DNA from: Vulcanimicrobiota bacterium
GTDB lineage: Bacteria; Vulcanimicrobiota; Vulcanimicrobiia; Vulcanimicrobiales; Vulcanimicrobiaceae
DNA length: 64,000 nt
Reading direction: 5' to 3'
NCBI GenBank assembly: GCA_013036095.1
Contig: JAAXCW010000008.1
Span: forward strand, 62,001-126,000
Position 1 is the stretch's first letter; every line of letters starts with the position of its first letter. Both the position numbers and the translations under genes were made by a program. The notes beneath the pieces were generated by a model. It was not told the DNA's origin, did no database searches, and saw only the letters and a program-made list of their open reading frames with translations. This document shows, one piece after another, positions 1-8,988 of this stretch.

Positions 1-13
1 TAGGAATCCAAGG

Positions 14-913
14 GTGAAACTTCTCGCCGGGACAAGGCGTAGAAAATACATGCTACCTCCAATAATGAGCATGTGGCATAAAATTCCGCTTCCGCTGCGT
101 GCGATAGCGTTAGGTCTTATCGTTTCATTGGCCGGAACTACGCCATGGGCAGTCCTCGTCACACTCAATGCACGGCATCTCTCCTCGGTCCCATGGGCTG
201 TTGTACCCACTGCCATCTATTTGTGGCTGTTCTGGCGTTATGTGCGCGGCGAAGGCTGGCCGCGCTCGACGGCTGATGCGCGGCGGATAAATTGTCGAGC
301 GAATCCGCTTTCCTCAGAGGTTTGGAGCGTTGCGCTCATCGCCGGCATTTTGGGTCTCGCCGCGTTCGTTATATTTATGCGCGTGTATAGCCGCATCGTC
401 AGCATTCCATCAGACAGTGTCGGTAGCGTTTCCCATCTCTCCGGTATCACGATAGCGGGCTGGGTTGTCATGAGCGCTTTCGTAGCGGGTTTCGGTGAAG
501 AGGCTGGCTTTCGAGGCTACATGCAAGGGCCGATAGAGCGGCGTTATGGCCCGGTCGCCGCAATTCTTGTAACTGGACTCGCGTTCGGATTTGCTCACTT
601 TTCTCACCCGCAAGTCACATTTACGATGTTGCCGTACTACATGGCGGCCGCCACGGTATATGGCGGTCTAGCCTATGCGACAAACTCAATATGGCCAAGT
701 ATCGCTCTTCACGCGGGTGGCAACTTGTTGTCGGCCATGACGCTCCTGATGCAAGGCGCCCCACTCGCACGGACCGCACCGCCGGGGCTCGTTTGGCAAA
801 CAGGTCCCGACGCATCGTTCTTCACAAGTTGCGTTCTCTTACTAATCGTAGTCGCAGCCGCCTCGTGGGCCTATTACGCACTTGCTCGCACGGCGCGGCG
901 CCAATCGGCTTAG
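14..913 (+). CDS. CPBP-family intramembrane metalloprotease (CAAX protease-like)
   Basis: A 299-residue polytopic membrane protein with the three CPBP/Abi motifs: EEAGFRGYMQ around residues 162-171, FGFAHF ending near residue 196 (H195) and ALHAGGN at 231-237 (H233, N237). In this family the glutamates and histidines bind the metal of an intramembrane protease related to eukaryotic CAAX-prenyl endopeptidase; bacterial members act in processing, immunity or unknown roles. About seven to eight hydrophobic segments are visible. The GTG at 14 is the first start; the ATGs at 50, 65 or 71 are equally possible. The substrate cannot be inferred: no peptide or bacteriocin gene adjoins it. Confidence 0.85.
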   Translation: MKLLAGTRRRKYMLPPIMSMWHKIPLPLRAIALGLIVSLAGTTPWAVLVTLNARHLSSVPWAVVPTAIYLWLFWRYVRGEGWPRSTADARRINCRANPLSSEVWSVALIAGILGLAAFVIFMRVYSRIVSIPSDSVGSVSHLSGITIAGWVVMSAFVAGFGEEAGFRGYMQGPIERRYGPVAAILVTGLAFGFAHFSHPQVTFTMLPYYMAAATVYGGLAYATNSIWPSIALHAGGNLLSAMTLLMQGAPLARTAPPGLVWQTGPDASFFTSCVLLLIVVAAASWAYYALARTARRQSA

Positions 914-959
914 GAATACGCCCCGGTTAGAATATGTGCACCTTACCAGTAAACCACTC

Positions 960-1340
960 ATGCTGGATGAATCCTGCATTCCGGTCGTTCCGAGCGCAGA
1001 CCCCGAGAAAAGTCTGCGCCTGTGGGTCGATGGTCTGGGATTCTCGGTGAGTTCCGAGATGCGAAAAGATAATAAGCTGACTTCTTGCATGCTTCGGAAG
1101 GGCGATATATTTTTTATGCTCAACCGGCGCGCGGGTGTCCCTGAAAAGCCGAAAGACTACGAGGGCATCCGACTCTACTGGGCGCCCAAGAATATACATG
1201 AAACTAGAGAGCGCTTGAAGAGCCTCGGGTATGAAGTTTCAGAACTTAGACAACGAGACTACGGGCAAACCGAGTTCTTCATGGCGGACCATGATGGCTA
1301 TTCGCATTGCTTCGGCGTCCCAACCTCGCCGGTAAAATGA
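960..1340 (+). CDS. VOC-fold (glyoxalase/bleomycin-resistance-like) protein
   Basis: A 126-residue protein with the single-module vicinal-oxygen-chelate pattern: a beta-alpha start (PVVPSADPEKSLRLWVDGLG), a central strand with DIFFMLN, and a C-terminal FFMADHDGYSHCFG strand resembling the usual metal-ligand region. Family members include glyoxalases, dioxygenases and bleomycin- or fosfomycin-resistance proteins; the substrate cannot be read from sequence. An in-frame extension reaches 882 but overlaps the upstream CPBP gene, so the ATG at 960 is chosen. Base composition is slightly lower in GC than the housekeeping genes. Confidence 0.7.
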   Translation: MLDESCIPVVPSADPEKSLRLWVDGLGFSVSSEMRKDNKLTSCMLRKGDIFFMLNRRAGVPEKPKDYEGIRLYWAPKNIHETRERLKSLGYEVSELRQRDYGQTEFFMADHDGYSHCFGVPTSPVK

Positions 1341-1349
1341 AGCGGGGCT

Positions 1350-2519
1350 TTACCCCAAATATATCCGGCGGCCGCCGCGCAACGCGAACCGAACGCCGGC
1401 GAGCGCATTGATGTTCGCCGGCGGCTCGCCGCCCAATACGGTGATGTCCGCTTCGCAACCCGGCGCGATCCGCCCAAGGCGATCCGCGTCTCCGAAAAGC
1501 GTCGCCGGGATCGATGTCACGGACGCCAGGATCTGAGCGAAGCTCATCCCGGCGGCTTGCATGAGCGCATACTCTTCCGATGGGTCAGGGTGCACGGCGC
1601 CGAGATCGGTTCCAAAAAGGACGGAGCCACCGGTTGCAATCCAGGCGCGCAATTGCTCTTGAGCGGCGTTTACTATCTGTTCCTGAACCGACACGCGATC
1701 GTGGCGCGCGAAATACTTCCATAATGTTAGTGTTGGAGTTAACGCAACGTGCCGCTCGCGCAGGGTTTCGAAAATCGCATCGCTCCACGGCCCGGAATGC
1801 GGAGTCGTATGCGCAATAACATCCACGCCGCCGCGAAGCGCCGTCAGGACATCGTCGCCCGTTCCGGGGTGCGCGAAGACGAGCTTTCCGGCGCGATGCG
1901 CTTCTTCTGCAACTGCCGAAACGATTTCCACTGAAAACGCCGGAGCGCCGGTGGCCGCAGCTTGCACGAACAGTTTGATCGCGTCGGCGCCCTTCTCCAA
2001 ATGTCTCTTGGTAGCGGCCACGGCCTGCGCGACGTCGGCAACCTCCGGCATCGGAGCCGGCGTGACGCCCATCATCCGCATGACAATCTCTGAAGGCAAT
2101 GCCCCAGGCGACACGAGACCTTCTCCGGTCGACCGGATCCTTGGGCCGGCAACCTCACCCGACTCAATCAGGTCGTGGATTACGCGAGTGTTTTCCCAGC
2201 GAGATGAAAGGTCGAACACGCTTGTAAACCCATAGCGCGAAAACGTCTCTTGCAGCTGGCGCGCGAGTTCGGGCGACGGCATCTTAGCAGCGTCAGACCA
2301 TTTTCTTTCAAAGAAATGTACGTGACTATTCCAAAAGCCGGGAACGATCGTGCAGTCCGAACAGTCGAAGATTTCGAAACCGTGCGGGACGGCAATACTG
2401 CGTGGGCCCGCGGCAAGAATTTTTCCATCGTCCACTAAAACGACGCCGTCGCGAAGCGGCGGCTCCTGCGCGCTCGTGTAAACACTTCCGCCGACCAACG
2501 CCAGCGGCGCGGCCTTCAT
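1350..2519 (-). CDS. Amidohydrolase-superfamily protein (imidazolonepropionase/prolidase-like)
   Basis: A 389-residue amidohydrolase with a small N-terminal beta domain followed by a TIM barrel. Visible metal and catalytic positions are HVH at 66-68, a candidate carbamylated lysine K182 in IKLFVQ, H217 in FAHPGTGDD, H237 in IAHTTPHSG and D305 in FGTDLGA. This set matches the two-metal group of cyclic amidases and peptidases. No signal peptide is seen, so it is probably cytoplasmic. It is the last gene of a minus-strand run, 3 bases after the stop of the small gene upstream. The exact substrate is unknown. Confidence 0.82.
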   Translation of the reverse strand: MKAAPLALVGGSVYTSAQEPPLRDGVVLVDDGKILAAGPRSIAVPHGFEIFDCSDCTIVPGFWNSHVHFFERKWSDAAKMPSPELARQLQETFSRYGFTSVFDLSSRWENTRVIHDLIESGEVAGPRIRSTGEGLVSPGALPSEIVMRMMGVTPAPMPEVADVAQAVAATKRHLEKGADAIKLFVQAAATGAPAFSVEIVSAVAEEAHRAGKLVFAHPGTGDDVLTALRGGVDVIAHTTPHSGPWSDAIFETLRERHVALTPTLTLWKYFARHDRVSVQEQIVNAAQEQLRAWIATGGSVLFGTDLGAVHPDPSEEYALMQAAGMSFAQILASVTSIPATLFGDADRLGRIAPGCEADITVLGGEPPANINALAGVRFALRGGRRIYLG

Positions 2520-2522
2520 CCC

Positions 2523-2819
2523 CTATTCCGCCCCAGCCTCGGGTTCGAGGTCGGCGATATCTCGAATGCTTAATCCTAGCGAGCGATGGAATTCTTCACT
2601 CTCTGTAAGAGCACCGACGATATCGTCGCGCTCGCCGTGATCTTCCCGGAGTTTGCGAAGGCGTTCGCGGCTCTCGCGCAGTTTTCGCGCGTACCCTTCC
2701 AGCACGGCACCCGGGACTTCGGGCGCGTCGGGCGGCGCGCTGACCCAGGCTTCCATTGCATCGAATGCTTCGCGGCCTTGGCGACGCGCGGTCGCTAATT
2801 CATCGCTGTAGATTGCCAC
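2523..2819 (-). CDS. Small hypothetical helical protein
   Basis: A 98-residue acidic protein, almost entirely predicted helix, with a central charged stretch (KLRESRERLRKLREDHGERD) that looks like a short coiled coil. I do not recognise a family. It sits tightly between the HD-domain gene (5 bases upstream) and the amidohydrolase (3 bases downstream), so the three are probably co-transcribed. Support as a real gene is its position and spacing rather than homology. Confidence 0.5.
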   Translation of the reverse strand: MAIYSDELATARRQGREAFDAMEAWVSAPPDAPEVPGAVLEGYARKLRESRERLRKLREDHGERDDIVGALTESEEFHRSLGLSIRDIADLEPEAGAE

Positions 2820-2824
2820 TTGCG

Positions 2825-3523
2825 CTACATCGCCGTTCCGTTCAACGCCTCGCGGTCGAGTGCGTCGAGAAACCGCCGTAGTTCAGCAACCCTGACGGCG
2901 GCCATTGCGCGCGCCGTGCGCGTTACGAGCTTCGGCGGGATATCTTTCAAGAACGAACGCAGCGATTTCACCGCCGGCGCGAAATCGGGCTTAGCAGCGC
3001 CGGTCAGCGAGAGCAGCCGCGCGGCACCGATTGCGCCAAGGAAATCGAGCGAGTCGGCATCATGCAGCACGATCGCTTCGGGCAGCGTACCAGGATCGCG
3101 ATAATACATGTGACCACGCTCGGCTGCGGCGACAGCCGCGTACTTCTGCATTGGAAATCCCGCGGATCGCAAAATCGCTTCGCTTGAAAGCGCTGCGCAG
3201 TCGCCGTGCTCCATCTTGGCATCGGCGCATGGCTGGAACGCACCCATGTCGTGTAAGAACGCAGCGGCGAACAATACGTCGTCATCTATTTTCAGAGCGT
3301 CGCCTTGCGCCAGCCGGAGCGCAACCTGATAGTTTCGTTCCGAATGCTGCCAGCCCCACGCAGGATGCTTGAACGTCGAACGGGCTAACTGATAAACCGT
3401 TACTTTCCATGCCGAGTCCAAGGGAATGCCGGTTGCCGTGATGCTCGTCTCCGCCGCCCGGCCCTGAGCGCAGAACACGCCGGCCAAGGCCAAGACGAGC
3501 ATCACGCTCGTGTAAAATCTCAT
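2825..3523 (-). CDS. Exported HD-domain hydrolase
   Basis: A 232-residue protein with a cleavable-looking signal peptide (hydrophobic residues 5-18, then AQGRAAE). The mature part is an HD-type phosphohydrolase domain: H60 in the WQHSER segment, the H91-D92 doublet in FLHDMG, and a second HD-like motif at LHDADSLD (154-160). HD proteins hydrolyse phosphoester bonds in nucleotides and other substrates. Export is unusual for this fold, since most HD enzymes are cytoplasmic, so the substrate may be extracytoplasmic. First gene of the three-gene run ending with the amidohydrolase. Confidence 0.72.
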   Translation of the reverse strand: MRFYTSVMLVLALAGVFCAQGRAAETSITATGIPLDSAWKVTVYQLARSTFKHPAWGWQHSERNYQVALRLAQGDALKIDDDVLFAAAFLHDMGAFQPCADAKMEHGDCAALSSEAILRSAGFPMQKYAAVAAAERGHMYYRDPGTLPEAIVLHDADSLDFLGAIGAARLLSLTGAAKPDFAPAVKSLRSFLKDIPPKLVTRTARAMAAVRVAELRRFLDALDREALNGTAM

Positions 3524-3576
3524 GCGGGCGGCTTGATTGCCGCATCCAAGGCTACCTGCCGCGCGTTATATCAATC

Positions 3577-4179
3577 ATGAAACGCGCGATCGCTCTAATT
3601 TTCGGCCTCTCGCTCCTGCTCCCCGGAACGGCTTCAGCCGCGCCGCTACAACACGTCGTTCTCGCCGGCGGATGTTTCTGGGGTATGCAGGCGGTCTTCG
3701 AGCCCCTCAAGGGCGTGACGAAAGTCGTGGCCGGGTACTCGGGTGGAAGCGCGCTGACGGCCCATTACGACATCGTCAGCACCGGCATGACGGGCCACGC
3801 GGAATCGGTTGACGTCGCCTACGACCCAGCTAAGATCTCGTTCAAGCAATTGCTCGACGTTTATTTCTTAGTCGCGCACGATCCCACCGAACTCAATCGG
3901 CAAGGCCCCGACGACGGCTCGCAATACCGTTCGGAGATTTACTATACGACGCCGCAACAGCGCGACGACGCGCAAACCTATATCAAGCACCTCGCGAGCG
4001 TGAAGGTTTACTCCGGAACGATCGTCACCAAGCTCGAGCCGCTGCGCGCCTTTTATGCCGCCGAAGCCTACCATCAAGATTTCATGGCGCATAACCCCGA
4101 TAATCCATACATCGTCTATAACGACAAGCCGAAACTCGTCGCTTTGCGCCACCGCTTCCCGCAACTGCTCCGGAACTAA
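3577..4179 (+). CDS. msrA: Peptide methionine sulfoxide reductase MsrA, exported
   Basis: A 200-residue protein with an N-terminal signal peptide (residues 1-22 ending TASAAP) followed by the MsrA fold. The signature GGCFWGMQAVFEPLKGV begins at residue 31, with the nucleophilic cysteine at 33. Other family segments follow: GYSGG, the HDPTELNRQGPDDGSQYRS stretch and EAYHQDF. It reduces the S epimer of methionine sulfoxide in proteins. The signal peptide indicates repair of envelope or periplasmic proteins. No MsrB is adjacent. A resolving cysteine is not obvious in the C-terminal part. Confidence 0.93.
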   Translation: MKRAIALIFGLSLLLPGTASAAPLQHVVLAGGCFWGMQAVFEPLKGVTKVVAGYSGGSALTAHYDIVSTGMTGHAESVDVAYDPAKISFKQLLDVYFLVAHDPTELNRQGPDDGSQYRSEIYYTTPQQRDDAQTYIKHLASVKVYSGTIVTKLEPLRAFYAAEAYHQDFMAHNPDNPYIVYNDKPKLVALRHRFPQLLRN

Positions 4180-4216
4180 ACAGGCGGCCAAATAAGAGGC
4201 GCGGAAAACGCGCTTC

Positions 4217-5317
4217 GTGACGACTTTCGTGAAAGCGCCCGTCGCGCCCGGAGCGCGCGCGCTAGACGCCCAGTGGTATCTTTCCACCGAGATTCGTGCA
4301 CGCGAAGACGACCGCATTTTCTCCCGCTCGTGGATCTACGCGGCACGCGAAGAGGATCTCGCGCAAACCGGATCGTTCATCACCTGCGAGATAGCCGGTG
4401 AAAGCCTCATCATCACCCGCGATCAAACCGGCGCAGTGCGCGCGTTTTATAACGTCTGCCGCCACCGCGGAACCCGGTTATGCACGCAAGAGCGCGGAAC
4501 GTTCAGGGGAACGATTCAATGCCCATACCACGCGTGGACGTATGGACTCGACGGGGCATTGCGCATCGCGCGCAACATGGACGGCATCGAAAATTTCGAT
4601 CCGGCGGAATATCCGCTACGGGAAGCGCCGGTCGCGGCGTTTGAAGGCTTCATCTTTGCGGCGCTTGAGCCGCGTGAGCCGCCCGCCGGCGCATTTTCCC
4701 CGCTTGCCGGCCGCTTCACCGCCTGGCGCTTACCGGAGCTGCGTCGCGCCGCTTCGATTGGATACGACGCGGCCTGCAACTGGAAGCTCGTCTTTCAGAA
4801 TTACTCCGAATGTTATCACTGCCCGGTCATCCATCCTCAACTCGAGAAACTCTCGTCTTCTGACAGCGGACATAATGACCTGATCGACGGACCGTTCTTG
4901 GGCGGATATTCCGAGCTGCGCGATTTCGCCGCGACGTTGAGCGAGAACGGTAAGACGCAACGTCCTTTGCTGTCCGGGGAAACCAACCGCTCGCGCGTGT
5001 ACTACTATACGATCTTTCCGTCGATGCTCTTGAGCCTGCACCCGGATTACGTCATGGTGCATTCCGTCCAGCCGCTGGACGCCGGGCACACGCGCATTAC
5101 TTGCGATTGGTTCTTTGACCCGCAGACGATGCAGGCGCCCGGCTTCGATTGTTCGGACGCCGTCGAGTTTTGGGATCTGACAAACCGCCAAGACTGGGCC
5201 GTCAGCGAGCTCACGCAGCGCGGAATCGCTTCGCGTGCGTACACACCCGGGCCGTATTCACAGCAAGAAGGTTTGCTCGACGCCTTCGACCGCCACTACA
5301 AACAGGTCATGGGTTAA
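4217..5317 (+). CDS. Rieske-type ring-hydroxylating oxygenase, large subunit
   Basis: A 366-residue non-heme iron oxygenase alpha subunit. The Rieske 2Fe-2S ligands are visible as CRHRGTRLC (C81, H83) and CPYHAWTYG (C102, H105). The catalytic domain has the NYSECYHCPVIHPQ segment, where H201 and H206 fit the mononuclear iron ligands. Relatives hydroxylate aromatic rings or demethylate quaternary amines such as carnitine and glycine betaine. The start is GTG at 4217. No ferredoxin reductase or small subunit is adjacent; the next gene (permease) starts directly after the stop codon, which hints that the permease imports an amine-type substrate. Confidence 0.88.
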   Translation: MTTFVKAPVAPGARALDAQWYLSTEIRAREDDRIFSRSWIYAAREEDLAQTGSFITCEIAGESLIITRDQTGAVRAFYNVCRHRGTRLCTQERGTFRGTIQCPYHAWTYGLDGALRIARNMDGIENFDPAEYPLREAPVAAFEGFIFAALEPREPPAGAFSPLAGRFTAWRLPELRRAASIGYDAACNWKLVFQNYSECYHCPVIHPQLEKLSSSDSGHNDLIDGPFLGGYSELRDFAATLSENGKTQRPLLSGETNRSRVYYYTIFPSMLLSLHPDYVMVHSVQPLDAGHTRITCDWFFDPQTMQAPGFDCSDAVEFWDLTNRQDWAVSELTQRGIASRAYTPGPYSQQEGLLDAFDRHYKQVMG

Positions 5318-6646
5318 ATGCCCCCCGCCGGCGTCAAACTCGCGCGAAAACTGACCACCTTCGACGCGACGCTCATCGTCATGGGCGGAATGGTCGGGTC
5401 GGGTATTTTTCTCACGCCCCCGCTCATCGCACAGCTCGCTCGAACCGCACCGCTGATTGTCACGGCGTGGATTTTCGGCGGCGTCATCGCGCTGGCGGGC
5501 GCCTTCATCTTCGCGGAGCTGGCGTGGCGCCGTCCGGCTGTCGCCGGCGTCTACGGATATCTGCGCGACGGGCTTCATCCGGCGATTGCTTTTACGGCCG
5601 GTTGGACGGCACTGTTGATCAGCTATACGGGCGCAATGGCCGCTTCCGCGGTCGCATTTGCCGCGTACTTTCAGCCGGTGCTCGGCTTGCATACGCCGCT
5701 GTGGGTGGTCGCGGCGGCGGTTCTTCTGCTTCTTACATTCATAAACTGTCTGGGCGTCCGCCCGGGAAGCTGGACGCAGAACGTACTCATGATCTTGAAG
5801 GTCGGAGCGATTGCCGCAATCATACTGGCCGGCTTCTTCGGGCCGGTGCGCGCGGCAGCGCCGCTGCTTCAATTGCCTGCCAATGGAAATTGGCTTTGGC
5901 TGGTCGGCGCGGCAATGGTGCCGGTGCTTTTTGCCTATGATGGATGGCAAACCGCTCCGTTCCTCGACGAAGAGATGCGCGACGCGCGGCGCGGAATGCC
6001 ACGGGCGTTGCTGTTGGGCGTGCTCGCCGTCATGATTCTCTACATCGCGATTACACTGGCGGCTTTGAGAATGCTCGGGCCGGCCGGCTTAGCGCATTCA
6101 GCCGCGCCGGCTGCCGACATGATGCGCAACGTCTTGGGATCGATCGGCGTGCGCGCGGTTGCAGCCGCAGTAGCGCTTTCCACGCTCGGATATTTGAGCA
6201 ACGCGATTTTGGTTTCGCCTCGCTTCTACTATGCGATGGCCGAGGACGGCTTATTTTTTAAGCAGCTCGCTTGGGTTCATCCGAAAACGCAAGCGCCCGT
6301 GGTGGCCATCGCCGTACAAGGCGTCATCGCCGCGGTCATTACGATCTTTAACGGGTTCCCGCAGATTCTCGCATACGTCGTATCGATAGACTTTATCTAT
6401 TTTGCGCTCGTCGCCTACACGCTTTTCGTCTTTAGGCGCCGGGACAAAGAGCGCGGGCGCGGCGGCTTTCTCGTGCCGGGGCATCCATTCACGACGATTT
6501 TTTTCATCGCGGCAAGCGTGGCCGTCGTGATCCGGACGTTCATGAGTCAGCCGGTGCAAACGTCGATCGGCATCGGCATTCTGCTGGCCGGCATCGTCAC
6601 GTATTTTATCTGGCAAGCCCTGATGAGGAAAGAGGCGCCGGGTTAA
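5318..6646 (+). CDS. APC-superfamily amino-acid permease
   Basis: A 442-residue integral membrane protein with about 12 transmembrane segments and the APC N-terminal pattern (LTTFDATLIVMGGMVGSGIF), where the GSGIF glycine loop unwinds TM1 to bind substrate. It resembles basic or neutral amino-acid antiporters of the LAT/YfnA group. It starts immediately after the oxygenase stop, so the two are very likely translated from one mRNA. Its 3' end overlaps the convergent MFS-acyltransferase gene by 4 bases. Confidence 0.88.
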   Translation: MPPAGVKLARKLTTFDATLIVMGGMVGSGIFLTPPLIAQLARTAPLIVTAWIFGGVIALAGAFIFAELAWRRPAVAGVYGYLRDGLHPAIAFTAGWTALLISYTGAMAASAVAFAAYFQPVLGLHTPLWVVAAAVLLLLTFINCLGVRPGSWTQNVLMILKVGAIAAIILAGFFGPVRAAAPLLQLPANGNWLWLVGAAMVPVLFAYDGWQTAPFLDEEMRDARRGMPRALLLGVLAVMILYIAITLAALRMLGPAGLAHSAAPAADMMRNVLGSIGVRAVAAAVALSTLGYLSNAILVSPRFYYAMAEDGLFFKQLAWVHPKTQAPVVAIAVQGVIAAVITIFNGFPQILAYVVSIDFIYFALVAYTLFVFRRRDKERGRGGFLVPGHPFTTIFFIAASVAVVIRTFMSQPVQTSIGIGILLAGIVTYFIWQALMRKEAPG

Positions 6647-8988
6647 CGCGCTTGTACGCTCTCCGCGGCTGCAAGCGTTTCCCCGATGAAAGTCGCTTGA
6701 AATGAAACGATGTCTTCGACCATCGGATAGTTGGCGTGCTTTCGCGTATCGGTAAGCACATAGCGGCCGTCCGATAAGATGGCGACCCGCAAACGCACTA
6801 AAGCAGCCAGCGCCTGTTTCGTCACCTCTTCGGGCGAGCGAACCAAATCCGGGTCGACAAACACATTTTTCGGCAGCCTCTGCAAGCTCTCGATCATCGC
6901 GCGCACCGCGTCGGATTCCGTGAAACCCCCGCCCAGTCCGAGCATCCACGCCGAAAGTAACGCGCTGACGGTCACCGGCCGCGCCGCACACAATTCGGCA
7001 GCAGCATCTTCCCGCCGTTGGAGCGGAATCACCCGGTACAACTGCGAGAACTTCGGCGCAAACGGATCGTAACTGATCGCGGCAATATAGACCTCCCGCG
7101 CGGACGGTTCCAGACGCTCCCATATCGCCCGAAAGGGCAGCATCGCCCCGGTCACGGTGTAGCCTCCTTCGGGCGTGACATACAGCGTCGCCCCGCGCTT
7201 CACCACGTCTTCGAACCGGTCGAGATCCTCCGCCACGCCGCTGCGCATCAGGTCGAGCTGCTCCTTGCCGTACTTCGCCTGCAGATCGGTTATCCGAACA
7301 TACGTCTCCGTTGATTGCTTGAAGTGCGCGGCCGAAAACAGATCGCGCGTCTTCAAGCCGCGCAATCCAAACCGCTCGACGACGCTTTCCTTAAAGATAG
7401 CTTCCATCGGAAGTTGGCCGTGCAGCCGCTCGACGCTCCAAGCCCAGCGCGCGATCGAACGCGACTGCAGTTCGTTTTCGATCGGCAGCAATCCGATTGC
7501 CAAAAAGAACCCATTCATATTCAGGTTGCGCAAGGCGCGCCAGAGCCATCGGATCCGCATGGCCATGAATCCGGGTTCAAAGAGCAGTTTCGCGGTGGCC
7601 GCCAAGAACGGGCGGCGCACGCCGCTGATCAGGAACCCATAGGCGGTAAAGCCCATCAAGTCGAGCTCGTTTTGATGGTTGGAAATGACGATGGCCGACT
7701 CGCGCTTGCGCGGGAGCGCACCCCACATCCGTACGCGGTACGCGATGTGCACGTAGATCCAAACGGCAAGTCCCGACGCGAATTGGAAGGGCCTGCCCCA
7801 CCACGGCATCAGCGGACGCTTTCCCACGGCTAGCGCCGACATCGACCCAATGGCAAAAGTTCCGGCCGCAGTGAGAAAGAGCAAACGATAACCCGGGAGC
7901 GGCGTACTGTACAGCGAGAGCAGCCACCAGCCGAAGAGCGGCGCGATGACGGCCGGAAAATTCTGCGCGATTCCCCATACCCCCAAGTCGCGCGCAACGT
8001 CGCGCATTTTCGGAATGGCGTCGATGGCGAGCGCCCAACCCGTCGAAAGCACCCCGCCGAAGCCGATTCCGAATAGAACCGCAAACGCATACATCCAGCG
8101 TTCTTGCGGAAGCAGCGCAAACCCGGCCGCCGCGAGCGTCATCGGTATCCCGCAGGCCGCGACCACCAGCTTGCGCGGTACGCGGTCCGATAGCCATCCT
8201 AAGTAGATCGCCGATGTAATCGAACCCACGAGCGACGCCGCGGCGACAAGAGCGGTTCCAACCTTGGGATCGCCCGAATGTAATACGTCACGAAAAAAGT
8301 AGAGAATGAACGTCATCAGCAACGAGAGCCCGAACGCGAGAAACAGCCGCGCAACAAACACGACCGTAAAATCGTGCCAGTCGCTGATGTGCGCGGGATC
8401 TTCGCGCTCGTTAGGTGCATCGCGTTCGGGAACGGCGAACAGCGTCAGCGCGCCCAAACTGATCGCGATCGCAATCCCGATGAACGTTGTTTGCGGATAG
8501 GTTCCAGCTGCCAAAGCGATACCGCCTACGACGCCGATGACCATGGCGACGCCGCGCACGCCCGAAACGGTACCCCACAGTGATTTCGGAACGACGTCGG
8601 GCAGCAGCGCTTGATATGCCGCTAAAGCAACATTCGCGCCGAGCGTCGCTAGGAGCAGAAAGAGTGCGAAAAGGCCGAGGCTCCCAACCTCGGCCATCAT
8701 TACGAGGCACGCGACGTCGACTGCCGCGCCGCCTAAGATAAACGCGCGGCGCGGCACGCCTCGCCGTCGAAGACGATCGGAAAACGCTCCGGCAAGCGGC
8801 GGAATCACCATCGAAACGAGCGAGACAAGTGCGGCGAGCACTGCGAAGACCTTGACGTGCTCTTGCGGCGCGAATCGCACGATCGCCGCGGGCACGGAGA
8901 TCGCAATCAGCGCCGTATCTTGAAAATGCAACGGAATCCAGAACCCGTTGAGCAGCGCGGACTTCCGGATACCGTACGCTGCCTTCAG
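6643..8988 (-). CDS. MFS transporter fused to a PlsC-type acyltransferase
   Basis: A two-domain protein of about 780 residues. The first part is an 11-12 segment major-facilitator transporter related to lysophospholipid flippases (LplT-like). The second is a glycerolipid acyltransferase with the HX4D motif in SNHQNELD and a PEGG motif in the second half. The likely role is flipping and re-acylating lysophospholipids at the inner membrane, as Aas/LplT do. No AMP-binding domain follows. The first ATG/GTG/TTG is the TTG at 8931, but it would cut into TM1. An in-frame CTG at 8988, 8 bases after GGAG, adds a natural N terminus (KAAYGIRKSALLNGFWIP) and overlaps the upstream stop (CTGA). I use the CTG; the start is inferred. 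Confidence 0.78.
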   Translation of the reverse strand: MKAAYGIRKSALLNGFWIPLHFQDTALIAISVPAAIVRFAPQEHVKVFAVLAALVSLVSMVIPPLAGAFSDRLRRRGVPRRAFILGGAAVDVACLVMMAEVGSLGLFALFLLLATLGANVALAAYQALLPDVVPKSLWGTVSGVRGVAMVIGVVGGIALAAGTYPQTTFIGIAIAISLGALTLFAVPERDAPNEREDPAHISDWHDFTVVFVARLFLAFGLSLLMTFILYFFRDVLHSGDPKVGTALVAAASLVGSITSAIYLGWLSDRVPRKLVVAACGIPMTLAAAGFALLPQERWMYAFAVLFGIGFGGVLSTGWALAIDAIPKMRDVARDLGVWGIAQNFPAVIAPLFGWWLLSLYSTPLPGYRLLFLTAAGTFAIGSMSALAVGKRPLMPWWGRPFQFASGLAVWIYVHIAYRVRMWGALPRKRESAIVISNHQNELDLMGFTAYGFLISGVRRPFLAATAKLLFEPGFMAMRIRWLWRALRNLNMNGFFLAIGLLPIENELQSRSIARWAWSVERLHGQLPMEAIFKESVVERFGLRGLKTRDLFSAAHFKQSTETYVRITDLQAKYGKEQLDLMRSGVAEDLDRFEDVVKRGATLYVTPEGGYTVTGAMLPFRAIWERLEPSAREVYIAAISYDPFAPKFSQLYRVIPLQRREDAAAELCAARPVTVSALLSAWMLGLGGGFTESDAVRAMIESLQRLPKNVFVDPDLVRSPEEVTKQALAALVRLRVAILSDGRYVLTDTRKHANYPMVEDIVSFQATFIGETLAAAESVQAR

